Translations under genes and position numbers: made by a program
The notes under the pieces: generated by a model
Seen by the model: the letters and a program-made list of their open reading frames with translations, nothing else
What the model was told of the DNA's origin: nothing
Database searches by the model: none
Shown: piece by piece, positions 8,812-16,564 of the stretch
How the letters are laid out: each line of letters starts with the position of its first letter
Numbering within the stretch: position 1 is the stretch's first letter
Origin: DATJUF01 sp035524095
GTDB taxonomy: Bacteria; Desulfobacterota; Binatia; Binatales; Binataceae
Direction of reading: 5' to 3'
Assembly (NCBI GenBank): GCA_035524095.1
Contig: DATKPK010000125.1
Span: 1 to 26,353, forward strand
DNA: 26,353 nt

Positions 8812-8985
8812 GTTTCGAAACCGCTCTTGCCGATCCTATTTAGCTATTACGTCCAAATTCTCTCTGCATCAATCACGCCGCATGCTGTTGCACCTTCGCA
8901 ACAACTACAACGACTTCCCTGTCTGCCCTTCAACTCACTCAACGCACGACGCTGGTCTATAGCGGCATTCGTTTGGCACGGCAGT
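8812..8985. other. Spacer between the two pilin genes
   Basis: No gene is supported between flp1 and the flp2 promoter. A 68-codon open frame from a TTG at 8827 has no ribosome site and no pilin-like or other recognisable feature. A short palindrome GTTTCGAAAC lies just after the flp1 stop without a T-run. The regulatory dyad at 8886-8903 is listed separately. Confidence 0.5.
8886..8903. promoter_or_regulatory. Candidate enhancer dyad (UAS) for the flp2 sigma-54 promoter
   Basis: TGTTGCaccttcGCAACA is a perfect 6+6 inverted repeat with a 6-base spacer. Its centre lies about 96 bases upstream of the GG of the flp2 -24/-12 promoter, about 120 upstream of the predicted start site, a typical distance for sigma-54 enhancer-binding proteins. 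The same arms with a 7-base spacer recur at 26177-26195 next to another -24/-12 match. Binding by the sigma-54 activator encoded at 22732-24231 is inference. Confidence 0.55.
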
Positions 8986-8987
8986 CT

Positions 8988-9004
8988 ATGGCACATCAGA
9001 TGCT
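8988..9004 (+). promoter_or_regulatory. Sigma-54 (-24/-12) promoter of flp2
   Basis: The sequence ATGGCACATCAGATGCT has the TGGCAC -24 box and ATGCT (consensus TTGCW) as -12 box. GG (8990-8991) and GC (9002-9003) have exactly the required 10-base spacing. The predicted start near 9015 gives a leader of about 64 bases before the flp2 ATG. A second TTGGCACG at 8974-8981 has no -12 partner. Confidence 0.6.
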
Positions 9005-9078
9005 CAAACTCCCCCTCGGATAACGCGGAATAAGCTGCGTATCGATAGATTAGCCCTCAAGGGGTGGGAGGAACTCAA

Positions 9079-9333
9079 ATGGACTCGATTATCCGCAATT
9101 ACCTGCACGCGCGTGAAACGCTAACGCGCCTTAGCCGCACTCAGGCTATCGCTCGCTTCACGCGCGCCCGAGCCCCCAAGCGCTTCACGCGCGGGCAGAC
9201 GATGACCGAGTATGCCCTCATTCTCGCCGCCGTCGCGATCGCCGTCTATGCGACCTATCAGACCATGGGCAACAGCATCGAAGCGCTCGCGACCGAGATC
9301 GGCACCAAGCTCACCACGGCCGCCAGCAGCTAA
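9079..9333 (+). CDS. flp: Flp-family type IVb pilin (second copy, likely major pilin)
   Basis: This 84-residue prepilin has a long basic leader of 39 residues ending FTRG, then QTMTEYALILAAVAIAVYATY, the canonical Gly-cut Flp motif with Glu at +5. The mature part is about 45 residues. The ATG at 9079 has an excellent ribosome site, GGGAGGA, six bases upstream; an in-frame GTG at 9064 precedes that site and is rejected. It is nearly identical to flp1 over the core but differs in the leader. It has its own sigma-54-type promoter and is closed by an intrinsic terminator, so it can be expressed separately and strongly, as expected for the main pilus subunit. Confidence 0.93.
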   Translation: MDSIIRNYLHARETLTRLSRTQAIARFTRARAPKRFTRGQTMTEYALILAAVAIAVYATYQTMGNSIEALATEIGTKLTTAASS

Positions 9334-9351
9334 ATCTCTTTGCCTGTCAGC

Positions 9352-9394
9352 CCGCCACGGCAATCTCGAGGATTGTCCGTGGCGGTCCATTTTT
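9352..9394 (+). terminator. Rho-independent terminator after flp2
   Basis: CCGCCACGG (9352-9360) pairs with CCGTGGCGG (9377-9385), and the inner CAATC pairs with GATTG around a TCGAG loop with one bulged T. A T-rich tract including TTTTT (9390-9394) follows. This is the clearest terminator of the window and separates flp2 from the assembly genes. Confidence 0.85.
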
Positions 9395-9473
9395 ACCCAT
9401 TCAGACGTTATTAAGCTCCTTTCGCCATCATATCGCTGACAGCTTGGCTTGGCTCTTCGCGCGGCGTAAGTTA

Positions 9474-10100
9474 ATGCCCGAAAAGGGGGCCGGGGTCCGT
9501 CGGTTTTTCGACCATTGTGTGAAGCTTACAACTGTTCCGCCGGCTTGTGGCCGATACGTTGGGACGCGTCAGGTGTCGTCGTCGCCGAACCGCGAGTCGC
9601 TTCCGGCTAATCACCACTTACGATGTGCCCGACCAGCATCTGGAGGCTCGCTTCGCGGCCAGGCAGCGCTCGAATTCGCGCTGGTGCTCAGTGTCGGCCT
9701 GATGATTCTCGTGGTCGCTATCCAGATGGCGCTGATCGGCGAGACCGTTCTGGCCCTCGGCCAGGTCAACTACCAGGGCGCGCGTTATGCCGCCATTCAT
9801 CAATGCGCCACCGCCTCCGATGTCGCTGCCTACATGACCAGTGTCGCATCCCCAACCCTCGTCGGCTCGAATTGCGGCGCCAATATGGTTGTGACTCTAA
9901 CCGATATCTACGGCAGCAGTTCTTCGTCCGGCAGTTGCGCCAGTCCGGGATGCGAGGGAACGCCGCGCACCTTCGGCAGCCAGGTCACCGTCAGCGTCCT
10001 GTACAACATCCCTGCTTCACAGATGTTTCTTCCCAATCCGTTTCTCGGCATCTCCTTCCCCACCACGCTCTCCAGCAGCGAGGCTGCTATGTCCGAATGA
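9474..10100 (+). CDS. TadE-like pseudopilin
   Basis: The diagnostic segment is RGQAALEFALVLSVGLMILV: a Gly-type prepilin cut followed by Glu at +5 and a hydrophobic helix, as in TadE/TadF minor pilins. A periplasmic domain of about 110 residues follows, containing four cysteines (IHQC, SNC, SC, GC) that could form disulfides. The start is uncertain: the frame is open from a TTG at 9444, the ATG at 9474 is used here, and GTGs at 9519 and 9573 are possible; none has a good ribosome site. From 9474 the cytoplasmic leader is about 60 residues, unusually long for the family. It is the first gene after the flp2 terminator. Confidence 0.83.
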   Translation: MPEKGAGVRRFFDHCVKLTTVPPACGRYVGTRQVSSSPNRESLPANHHLRCARPASGGSLRGQAALEFALVLSVGLMILVVAIQMALIGETVLALGQVNYQGARYAAIHQCATASDVAAYMTSVASPTLVGSNCGANMVVTLTDIYGSSSSSGSCASPGCEGTPRTFGSQVTVSVLYNIPASQMFLPNPFLGISFPTTLSSSEAAMSE

Positions 10101-10173
10101 TCTCATCGGGCCATCGAACTGACACGATGCCGCTGAACGCGCCCTTGGCCGCCGCTGCGTTCAAATCTGCCGA

Positions 10174-10195
10174 GGCCCGGATGCCTGACCGGGCC
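10174..10195 (+). repeat. Stem-loop between tadE and cpaB
   Basis: GGCCCGG (10174-10180) and CCGGGCC (10189-10195) form a perfect 7-bp GC stem with an 8-base loop, ending 14 bases before the cpaB ATG. No T-run follows, so it is not an intrinsic terminator. It may be an mRNA-stabilising or translation-modulating hairpin. Confidence 0.4.
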
Positions 10196-10209
10196 AAGCG
10201 AGCAACCCG

Positions 10210-11412
10210 ATGAGACGACCTGCGATTTTCGTCCTCTTGGCCGGTGTCGCTGCGATGGTGGCCGCGATGGTGGTTTATTCCGCCTTGAAGCGCCGCGAAG
10301 CCGAGGTCCAGCAGGCAATGGCGCAATCGGTCAATATCGTTGTTGCCGCACATGACTTGTCCATCGGTACCGCTCTCGACGCCGGTTCGCTCAAAACCGT
10401 ACGCTGGTCGCGCGATAGTCTTCCGCCAGGTGCGATTACCAATCCATCGTCCGTGATCGGCGAATACACCAAGTCCGGTTTCGTCGAGAACGAGCCGATC
10501 GTCAGCGACCGCCTCTTCAACGGCAACAAGGATGCCGGCATTCTGCCCCTCCTAATTCCCGATGGGATGCGCGCGATGTCGGTGCCGGTTGACGAGGTCA
10601 GTGACATCGCCGGGTTCGTCCTCCCGCATACTCATGTCGACGTTTTGGTCTCTCTCTCCCAGGGTGACAAAACGATCTCACGCATCGTCCTCCAGGACGT
10701 CGAAGTTCTCGCCATCGCTCAGGAAATCGAGAAGGTCAACGACCAGCCCGAATCCGTCAGAGTGGTCACCGTGCTCGTCACGCCCCAACAGGCCGAACGC
10801 CTGACCCTTGCCAGCCGCGAAGGCACCCTGCGCCTCGCGATGCGCAACTACAATGACAAGCAGATCGTCGCCACCGATGGCGTCGATTTGAGTCAGATGA
10901 TGGGCGACAACTCGCCGCCGCTCGCCGCCATCCCCGCCGAGCAGCATCCGGCCTACGTCGCGCCACCGCCCCGTCCGCAACCGATTGAAGTTGAAATCCT
11001 TCGCGACGGTCGAACTTCCGAATCGGTCTCTTTCGTTCGCGGCCATTCGCATAGCTCCGGTGCACCACCCCCCGCGAGCTCGTCGTCCGCGCCAACCAGC
11101 GAGGGCTCCCCTAATCTCGGTGCTCCTCCTGATACTTCCAACTCGGATGGTGCTCCGCCGCCGCCCGACGGATCCTCGATGCCTGGCGAGGGTTCGGCTC
11201 CCGATTCAGCTCCCGGCACCGGTGTGGAGACCAGCCCGCTGAGCTCTCTGAGCACTCCTCCGATGCCGCCGACGGCCACCGCTGGCGTCGTCGCTGGGCG
11301 CTCGCCGGCTGCTGTCCTGCTTCCTCCGCCTGCCGCTGTCGACGCGGGCGCCAGCGATGATTCCGGCGGTGCCTTCGCCGGAACGAGGTCGCATACTATT
11401 GATATCCCGTAA
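10210..11412 (+). CDS. cpaB: Tad pilus assembly protein CpaB/RcpC
   Basis: The 400-residue protein has an N-terminal membrane anchor (IFVLLAGVAAMVAAMVVY, about 6-23), then a SAF-type domain beginning VNIVVAAHDLSIGTALDAGSL (41-61), and an RcpC/CpaB domain through about residue 235 (TVLVTPQQAERLTLAS). The C-terminal third (about 250-400) is low-complexity and rich in Pro, Ser, Gly and Ala. CpaB is a periplasmic component that supports the secretin and may bind peptidoglycan through SAF. It lies between tadE and cpaC, the standard order. The tail is long compared with the roughly 270-300-residue core of the family. Confidence 0.93.
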   Translation: MRRPAIFVLLAGVAAMVAAMVVYSALKRREAEVQQAMAQSVNIVVAAHDLSIGTALDAGSLKTVRWSRDSLPPGAITNPSSVIGEYTKSGFVENEPIVSDRLFNGNKDAGILPLLIPDGMRAMSVPVDEVSDIAGFVLPHTHVDVLVSLSQGDKTISRIVLQDVEVLAIAQEIEKVNDQPESVRVVTVLVTPQQAERLTLASREGTLRLAMRNYNDKQIVATDGVDLSQMMGDNSPPLAAIPAEQHPAYVAPPPRPQPIEVEILRDGRTSESVSFVRGHSHSSGAPPPASSSSAPTSEGSPNLGAPPDTSNSDGAPPPPDGSSMPGEGSAPDSAPGTGVETSPLSSLSTPPMPPTATAGVVAGRSPAAVLLPPPAAVDAGASDDSGGAFAGTRSHTIDIP

Positions 11413-11461
11413 ACCTTGGGGCCGCGTGATTCGGCCTCCGCAGCCTGATTTATATCGATCC

Positions 11462-11491
11462 TGACGGGCCGTCATCGGGGAGAAAAGGGGA
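11462..11491 (+). promoter_or_regulatory. Palindrome and strong ribosome site before cpaC
   Basis: TGACGG-G-CCGTCA (11462-11474) is a perfect 13-base palindrome directly before the purine-rich ribosome site GGGGAGAAAAGGGGA (11477-11491) of cpaC. A GGCCG/CGGCC stem (11420-11436) lies upstream of it. It may be an operator or an mRNA hairpin; no promoter is clear. Confidence 0.35.
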
Positions 11492-13522
11492 ATGGAAATC
11501 GAGGGGAACAACTTCCGGCTCCGCGCCTGCTGCCTGGCATTCCGCATCCTGCTTCCGACGATTCTGTTAGCGCTGACGCTCGCTGGCGCAGCCGCCGTCC
11601 ACGCCAACGATGACACCCCCGCCCGCAAGATTATTTCCGTCACCCTCAGCGCCGGTGAAACATACATCATCGACAACCTCAGCGAGGGTACCACTCCCTC
11701 GGTCCAGGTGTTCGCCAACCCGCACGCCTTGGTCGTCAGCAGTGACAAGCCCGGAGAAATGGTGCTGCTCGCTGCTGCATCCGGGCAATGGGCGATCGAT
11801 GTCACTACCGCAGACGGCCAGGCTCTGCGCTACAAAGTCACCGTTAATGCGATCGCGACTCCTTTTACGGATCCACTCGCACCCGGCAAAAATCCGCCTG
11901 CCTTGGGATCACCTCACTTCGGCACCGCTGCCGATCGTACCGCTAATGTAGCCTCCCGTAATGCCACGCCGCCTGCGGCCACTCCTCTCGCAGCTTCCTC
12001 CGCGTCATCTTCGTCCGCCGCTACCAGTGCGCCGCTCAGCCGCTCGACGATGGGATTCGTTAATTCATCCTCGACCGCGCCAATGATTCCGCCAGCGCCT
12101 TCCGCGTCAACCACAGGCATCGAGCCTACGGCTGCTTCCAACCAATCAGCACCGCCGAGGGTGTTAGCACAGGCTTCCACGCTGCCACCGGTGTCAAGTA
12201 CGTCCTCGGCTGCCGTTGTCCCCGCATACGCCAACCCTGTCGCTTCAAGCCCAATGCTTTCCGTTACACAGCCCGAGCCCGGTCAGGTCCAGCAATTCCG
12301 CACGAATCCGCCCGTGGTGCCAGCCAGCCCCTCTGTCGCGGGCAGCCCATCGTTCTCCGCCGGCAACTATCTCCCAGGCGACGTCGTTGAATTGTCCGCC
12401 AGTTCTTCTCGAATCATCGATTTCCACCACCGCCTGAAACGGATTTCTATCGCCGACTCCTCAATCGCCGACGTTGAGGTCATCACGCCCTACCAGATCA
12501 ATCTGGTTGGCCATAAAGCAGGCTTCACCACTCTCGCCGTATGGGATGTAAACAACCACTACGAAGAACGCCAGGTCCGCATCGATCCTTACGGCAAGCA
12601 GCAGGTGATGCTCAACGTTATCGTCGCTGAACTCGATCGCAGCCGCCTCGAACAACAGGGCATAAACTGGACGCTCACGATGCCAAATCAGGGCATCTCG
12701 CTCGTCGGTCTGCCGGGCAACGTCGCTACACCGTATAGCCCCAGCGTCACCCTGACCCCTACCACGGTGCTGGGCGCGGGCACTGCCACTCAGACAACAG
12801 TTAGCGAAAGCGCCACTGGCACCTTGCCTGGAGCGGGCAGCTTAATCCCGTTGCTCCTGTCCCCGACCATCAACTATGGTCTCGCGGCCGGCAACTCAAA
12901 TTTCCAGACCCAGTTTTTCTTTGAAGCCCTCGAAAATCACAACTTCGCCAAAATCCTTGCGGAGCCGCGCCTGCTGGCTAATTCCGGCGAAAAAGCCGAA
13001 TTTCTCTCGGGCGGCGAAATCCCGATCGTCGTCGCCCAAGCCCTCAATACTTCGATCGTCTTCAAAAAATTCGGCACCTCGGTGATTTTCGTACCCACCG
13101 TCATCGGCAGTGACGCTATTCAACTCGAGGTCAAGCCGGAAGTCTCGCAGCCAGACTATGCCCACGCGGTGCAGCTTTTCGGCTTTTCCGTTCCGGCCTT
13201 CGTTACTCGCACCGCCCAAACATCAGTACGGCTTCGCAACGATCAAACTCTGATTATCGCTGGCCTCATCCTCCACACCAAAACTTCCCAGCTCCAGAAA
13301 ACCCCTTATCTCGGCGACATACCCTACTTGGGCGCGCTCTTTCGCACCACTTCGTATCAGGATCAGGAAAACGACCTTGTCATGACGGTTACTCCTGAAA
13401 TTGTCGCACCCGTCCCGGCCAACGGCGTCGTCGCCTACCCAACCGACCGCGGCCCGATGTCGCGCAGCGATGTCGTGACCCAGCCAATCTATCCCCAGGA
13501 CGTCTCGCGCCCGCGCTTCTGA
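11492..13522 (+). CDS. cpaC: Tad pilus secretin CpaC/RcpA
   Basis: The 676-residue protein forms the outer-membrane pore for the Flp pilus. It has a signal peptide (hydrophobic 16-36, predicted cut after AVHA, residue 38), a first beta-rich domain about 45-120, a Pro/Ala/Ser/Thr linker about 125-290, the pilus-secretin N-domain about 293-365 (DVVELSASSSRIIDF, then VTPYQINLVGHKAGFTTLAV-like segment), and the secretin domain about 370-640. The latter includes KILAEPRLLANSGEKAEFLSG, LIIAGLI, and TPYLGDIPYLGALFRTT, the secretin signature. The linker makes it larger than most CpaC proteins. No RcpB or pilotin gene is adjacent. The start is set by the ribosome site immediately upstream. Confidence 0.95.
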   Translation: MEIEGNNFRLRACCLAFRILLPTILLALTLAGAAAVHANDDTPARKIISVTLSAGETYIIDNLSEGTTPSVQVFANPHALVVSSDKPGEMVLLAAASGQWAIDVTTADGQALRYKVTVNAIATPFTDPLAPGKNPPALGSPHFGTAADRTANVASRNATPPAATPLAASSASSSSAATSAPLSRSTMGFVNSSSTAPMIPPAPSASTTGIEPTAASNQSAPPRVLAQASTLPPVSSTSSAAVVPAYANPVASSPMLSVTQPEPGQVQQFRTNPPVVPASPSVAGSPSFSAGNYLPGDVVELSASSSRIIDFHHRLKRISIADSSIADVEVITPYQINLVGHKAGFTTLAVWDVNNHYEERQVRIDPYGKQQVMLNVIVAELDRSRLEQQGINWTLTMPNQGISLVGLPGNVATPYSPSVTLTPTTVLGAGTATQTTVSESATGTLPGAGSLIPLLLSPTINYGLAAGNSNFQTQFFFEALENHNFAKILAEPRLLANSGEKAEFLSGGEIPIVVAQALNTSIVFKKFGTSVIFVPTVIGSDAIQLEVKPEVSQPDYAHAVQLFGFSVPAFVTRTAQTSVRLRNDQTLIIAGLILHTKTSQLQKTPYLGDIPYLGALFRTTSYQDQENDLVMTVTPEIVAPVPANGVVAYPTDRGPMSRSDVVTQPIYPQDVSRPRF

Positions 13523-13589
13523 TCGAGATGCCACAGGTTCCGCCATCGCACCCGCTCTATCTGCTTGCGGTCTGCCCACGCGGAACCCA

Positions 13590-13622
13590 TATAATGGTGG
13601 CTCTGAGACCGCATCGATGCGG
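13590..13622 (+). promoter_or_regulatory. Candidate promoter with palindromic operator before cpaE
   Basis: A perfect TATAAT (13590-13595) lies in the cpaC-cpaE gap, with a poor TTGCGG 19 bases upstream (13565-13570). Fourteen bases downstream of it is the perfect 14-base palindrome CCGCATCGATGCGG (13609-13622), near the expected start site and thus placed like a repressor operator. It could drive cpaE-cpaF-tadB-tadC separately from cpaB-cpaC. Confidence 0.4.
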
Positions 13623-13669
13623 CTGTCCACAGCGTCAGACGGCGATGCGGGCCGCGCCGGAGCTTTAAC

Positions 13670-14893
13670 TTGCCGATCCTGAATTCCAAGAACGAGTCCA
13701 AACGGGGCGCGCTGAGCGTTCGGCTGGTGGGCGACGCTGATGAGTCGCGCGCTGGCGTTCGGGCCTCACTTGCCGCGCTTGGCGACCCGCCGCTCGAACT
13801 AATCGAGGCCGACGCCCACGACAACGGTGACAATAGCTCCGATTCGGACGTCGTGATGGTCATTTTCAACGGTGGCAACGAGGACGAATCGCTTGCTTAC
13901 CTCCAGGCCCAAGCTGGCAGGAATCCCCGCCCCGCGCTCTTTGCGCTCGTCCATGAACGCTCACCTGTCCTGATGCGCCGGATTCTTCGCGCCGGCGCCG
14001 ATGAACTGCTCTTCCTGCCGCTCGATCAGGGTGATGTCACGCGCGCTTTACTCAAGATCAGCGAGACGCGCCGCCGCGCCGAACGCCGTGCCGGTGGCGT
14101 CGTATGCTCTCTTGTGAGTACCGTCGGTGGCGTCGGCGTCACCAGTCTCGCCGGCAATCTTGCGTTGGCCCTCCGTTATACCTTCAACAAGCGCGTCGCG
14201 ATCCTTGACCTCGATCTTCAGACTGACGGGATGGCCGTTTTCCTCAATCTCGAGCCCGAGCGCACGATCATGCAGCTCTGCGAGACCGATCGCCGTCTCG
14301 ATTCTATCCAGCTCGAATCGGTGCTTACCAAGCACAACTCCGGCATCTATTTGCTCGCCGCCCCTAAGCGCATCGAGGACGGCGAATTGGTCGCCGATAC
14401 CACCGTCAGCGCCGTCATCGATCTGATGCGTCAGTTATTTGATTTCGTCATCGTCGATTGTGGCGGCTATATCGACGAAAATGCGGTCGCTGCCTGGGAG
14501 CGCGCCGACTACCTGTTCTATCTACTCGATCAATCAATCTCAGGTGCGCGATGCGCTTGGCGCTTCGTCGATCTCTTTAGCCGTCTAGGCCTGTCTGGCG
14601 TCGAACCGAGCTTCATTTTGAGCCGTCACGTCTCGCATCATCCGATCAGCGAAGATCAGATCATCCACACGCTCGGCCGCCCGATTTACGCCAAGATTCC
14701 TCGCGATGAACGCCTACTCGAACGCGTCCAGTTGCGCGCTCAGGATTTATGGCAAGTCGCCCCGACGTCGCCCCTCACGCGCTCTATCGAAGAACTCGCC
14801 CGCCGTATCAACAGCGGCGGCGAGGCAGTCGCCGAAAACAACGGCGGCTTCGTCTCCCGCCTCTTCTCCGCCTTCACCACCCCCCGCACGTAA
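13670..14893 (+). CDS. cpaE: Tad pilus localisation ATPase-like protein CpaE/TadZ
   Basis: The 407-residue protein has an N-terminal receiver-like domain (about 15-130) and a MinD/ParA-like domain (about 142-385). In other family members this protein places the Tad machine at the pole. The nucleotide-binding loop reads STVGGVGVTSLAGN (150-163): both lysines of the deviant Walker A (KGGxGKT) are Val. The AILDLDLQTDG segment (177-187) and VIVDCGG keep the ParA-like pattern. The start is a TTG at 13670, eight bases after CGGAG; no ATG fits. The receiver-like domain has no clear phospho-Asp. It may bind ATP weakly or not at all. Its place between secretin and CpaF is standard. Confidence 0.9.
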   Translation: MPILNSKNESKRGALSVRLVGDADESRAGVRASLAALGDPPLELIEADAHDNGDNSSDSDVVMVIFNGGNEDESLAYLQAQAGRNPRPALFALVHERSPVLMRRILRAGADELLFLPLDQGDVTRALLKISETRRRAERRAGGVVCSLVSTVGGVGVTSLAGNLALALRYTFNKRVAILDLDLQTDGMAVFLNLEPERTIMQLCETDRRLDSIQLESVLTKHNSGIYLLAAPKRIEDGELVADTTVSAVIDLMRQLFDFVIVDCGGYIDENAVAAWERADYLFYLLDQSISGARCAWRFVDLFSRLGLSGVEPSFILSRHVSHHPISEDQIIHTLGRPIYAKIPRDERLLERVQLRAQDLWQVAPTSPLTRSIEELARRINSGGEAVAENNGGFVSRLFSAFTTPRT

Positions 14894-14988
14894 ACCGCCG
14901 CTTCCAATTCACCGTCCGCTTCGATCGGCTCGTTGCGAAACACTCGTCTATCGCGTCCACTAAAACACAGCTTCAATTACTTTAACCA

Positions 14989-15007
14989 TCTTAGAATTAT
15001 TCTAAGA
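14989..15007. promoter_or_regulatory. Perfect 19-base palindrome upstream of cpaF
   Basis: TCTTAGAATTATTCTAAGA is a perfect dyad with 9-base arms, in the 288-base gap between cpaE and cpaF. No T-run follows, so a terminator is unlikely; it looks like a binding site for a dimeric regulator. Further along are an imperfect inverted repeat (CCTAACATTAG 15054-15064 with CTGATGTTAAGG 15084-15095) and a hairpin CGCCG-CTT-CGGCG (15148-15160) just before the cpaF ribosome site. The gap is otherwise AT-rich and holds no gene. Confidence 0.45.
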
Positions 15008-15181
15008 CGGTTCCATTCATTCCTTGACCGTCCAACCCTCTTGCCTCGCTTATCCTAACATTAGATAGTTTTCGTCAGTTTAGCTGATGTTAAGGGAGTT
15101 GCCTCTTTCACAGACGCCCCAAACACGTCATAGATAAATTGTGACGCCGCCGCTTCGGCGCCACGGGGGATTCCACCCGCG

Positions 15182-16555
15182 ATGAAGCTCGTCGATCGCA
15201 TCACTCAGGGCACGGTCTCAGCCAATTCCAACGGCAATGCCCGCGCCGCCTCGATCATCGGTAACGGCAACCGCCGCTCGCGCAGCGCCCTCGCCGATGG
15301 TTTTCAGCAGCTCAAGCTGGCCGTCCATAATCGCCTGTTCGAGACCCTCGATGTCTCCCGTCTCGAAAGCCTCGAACAGAACATGGCCTCAGCCAAAGTC
15401 ACGCAGGCCATCAGCGAAATCCTCACCGAAGAGGGCCGCCTCCTTACCGATTCCGATCGCTTCCGCCTCGTCGAAGAAATCAAAAACGAACTGCTCGGCC
15501 TCGGCCCCCTCGAACCCCTGCTGTGGGACGAAAGTATCAGCGACATCCTCGTCAATGGCCCCAACCGCGTCTACATCGAACGCGAGGGCAAGCTCTATCT
15601 GACCGAGGTCCGTTTCAACGACGACCAGCATCTGATGCTGATCATCGACCGCATCGTTTCGCAGGTCGGCCGCCGCGTTGACGAGGCCTCCCCGATGGTC
15701 GATGCGCGCCTGCCCGATGGTTCCCGTATTAACGCCATCATTCCGCCGCTCGCTCTCGACGGCCCCTCGCTCTCGATTCGCCGTTTTGGCCGGCAGCGCC
15801 TCCAGGTCGCCGATCTGATTGACCGCGGCACGCTCACGGCCGAGATGGCCGACTTCATCAATGCCATCGTCAAGGCGCGCCTCAATATCCTGGTCTGCGG
15901 TGGTACCGGCTCCGGCAAGACCACGATGCTCAACTGCATGTCCGCGTACATCCCCGAAACCGAGCGCATCGTGACCATCGAGGACTCCGCCGAATTGATG
16001 CTCCAGCAGCCGCACGTCGTCCGCCTCGAAACCCGTCCATCCAACGTCGAGGGCAAGGGCGAAGTCACTCAGCGCGAGCTAGTCCGGAACTGCCTGCGGA
16101 TGCGCCCCGACCGCATCATCGTTGGCGAGGCGCGCGGCGCCGAAGTCTTCGACATGCTGCAAGCGATGTCCACTGGCCACGACGGCTCTATCTGTACGCT
16201 TCACGCCAATACTCCGCGTGACGCCATCGCGCGTCTCGAAATGATGATGCTGCTCTCCGGCGCTTCGATTCCTCAGCGCGCCATGCGCCAGCAAATCGCC
16301 TCCGCCCTGAATATCGTAGTCCACGTCAGCCGCATGTCCGACGGCTCCCGCAAAGTGATGCGCATCTCTGAAATCACCGGCATGGAGGGTGACGCCGTGA
16401 TGATGCAGGACCTCTTCGAGTTCAAGCGCGGCGGTCTCGCATCCGACGGCGGTGTCATAGGCGAATTTCGCTCGACCGGCGTTCGCTCGATGTACACCGA
16501 ACGCGTCGCCGCCACCGGCCATCGGATCGAGCCGCCCCTGAACATCTATCGTTAG
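15182..16555 (+). CDS. cpaF: Tad pilus assembly ATPase CpaF/TadA
   Basis: This 457-residue secretion ATPase powers Flp pilus extension at the inner membrane. The Walker A loop is GGTGSGKTT (240-248), the Asp box ERIVTIEDSAELML (261-274), Walker B MRPDRIIVGEARG (307-319), and the His box CTLHANTPRDAIARLE (338-353). The N-terminal domain (about 60-230) contains LGLGPLEPLLWDESISDILVN, the usual TadA/GspE-like N-domain. A variable Gly/Asn/Ser-rich stretch occupies residues 10-35. The ATG at 15182 has GGGGGA about 10 bases upstream. All catalytic motifs are intact. The tadB gene follows after 9 bases. Confidence 0.97.
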   Translation: MKLVDRITQGTVSANSNGNARAASIIGNGNRRSRSALADGFQQLKLAVHNRLFETLDVSRLESLEQNMASAKVTQAISEILTEEGRLLTDSDRFRLVEEIKNELLGLGPLEPLLWDESISDILVNGPNRVYIEREGKLYLTEVRFNDDQHLMLIIDRIVSQVGRRVDEASPMVDARLPDGSRINAIIPPLALDGPSLSIRRFGRQRLQVADLIDRGTLTAEMADFINAIVKARLNILVCGGTGSGKTTMLNCMSAYIPETERIVTIEDSAELMLQQPHVVRLETRPSNVEGKGEVTQRELVRNCLRMRPDRIIVGEARGAEVFDMLQAMSTGHDGSICTLHANTPRDAIARLEMMMLLSGASIPQRAMRQQIASALNIVVHVSRMSDGSRKVMRISEITGMEGDAVMMQDLFEFKRGGLASDGGVIGEFRSTGVRSMYTERVAATGHRIEPPLNIYR

Positions 16556-16564
16556 GCTCTCACG

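Noticed and set aside
8974..8981. TTGGCACG as an alternative flp2 -24 box
   Set aside because: The bases at the -12 position are TA instead of GC; the match at 8988-9004 has both boxes.
8827..9033. 68-codon open frame between the pilin genes
   Set aside because: TTG start without ribosome site, no pilin motif, and it overlaps the dyad and the sigma-54 promoter.
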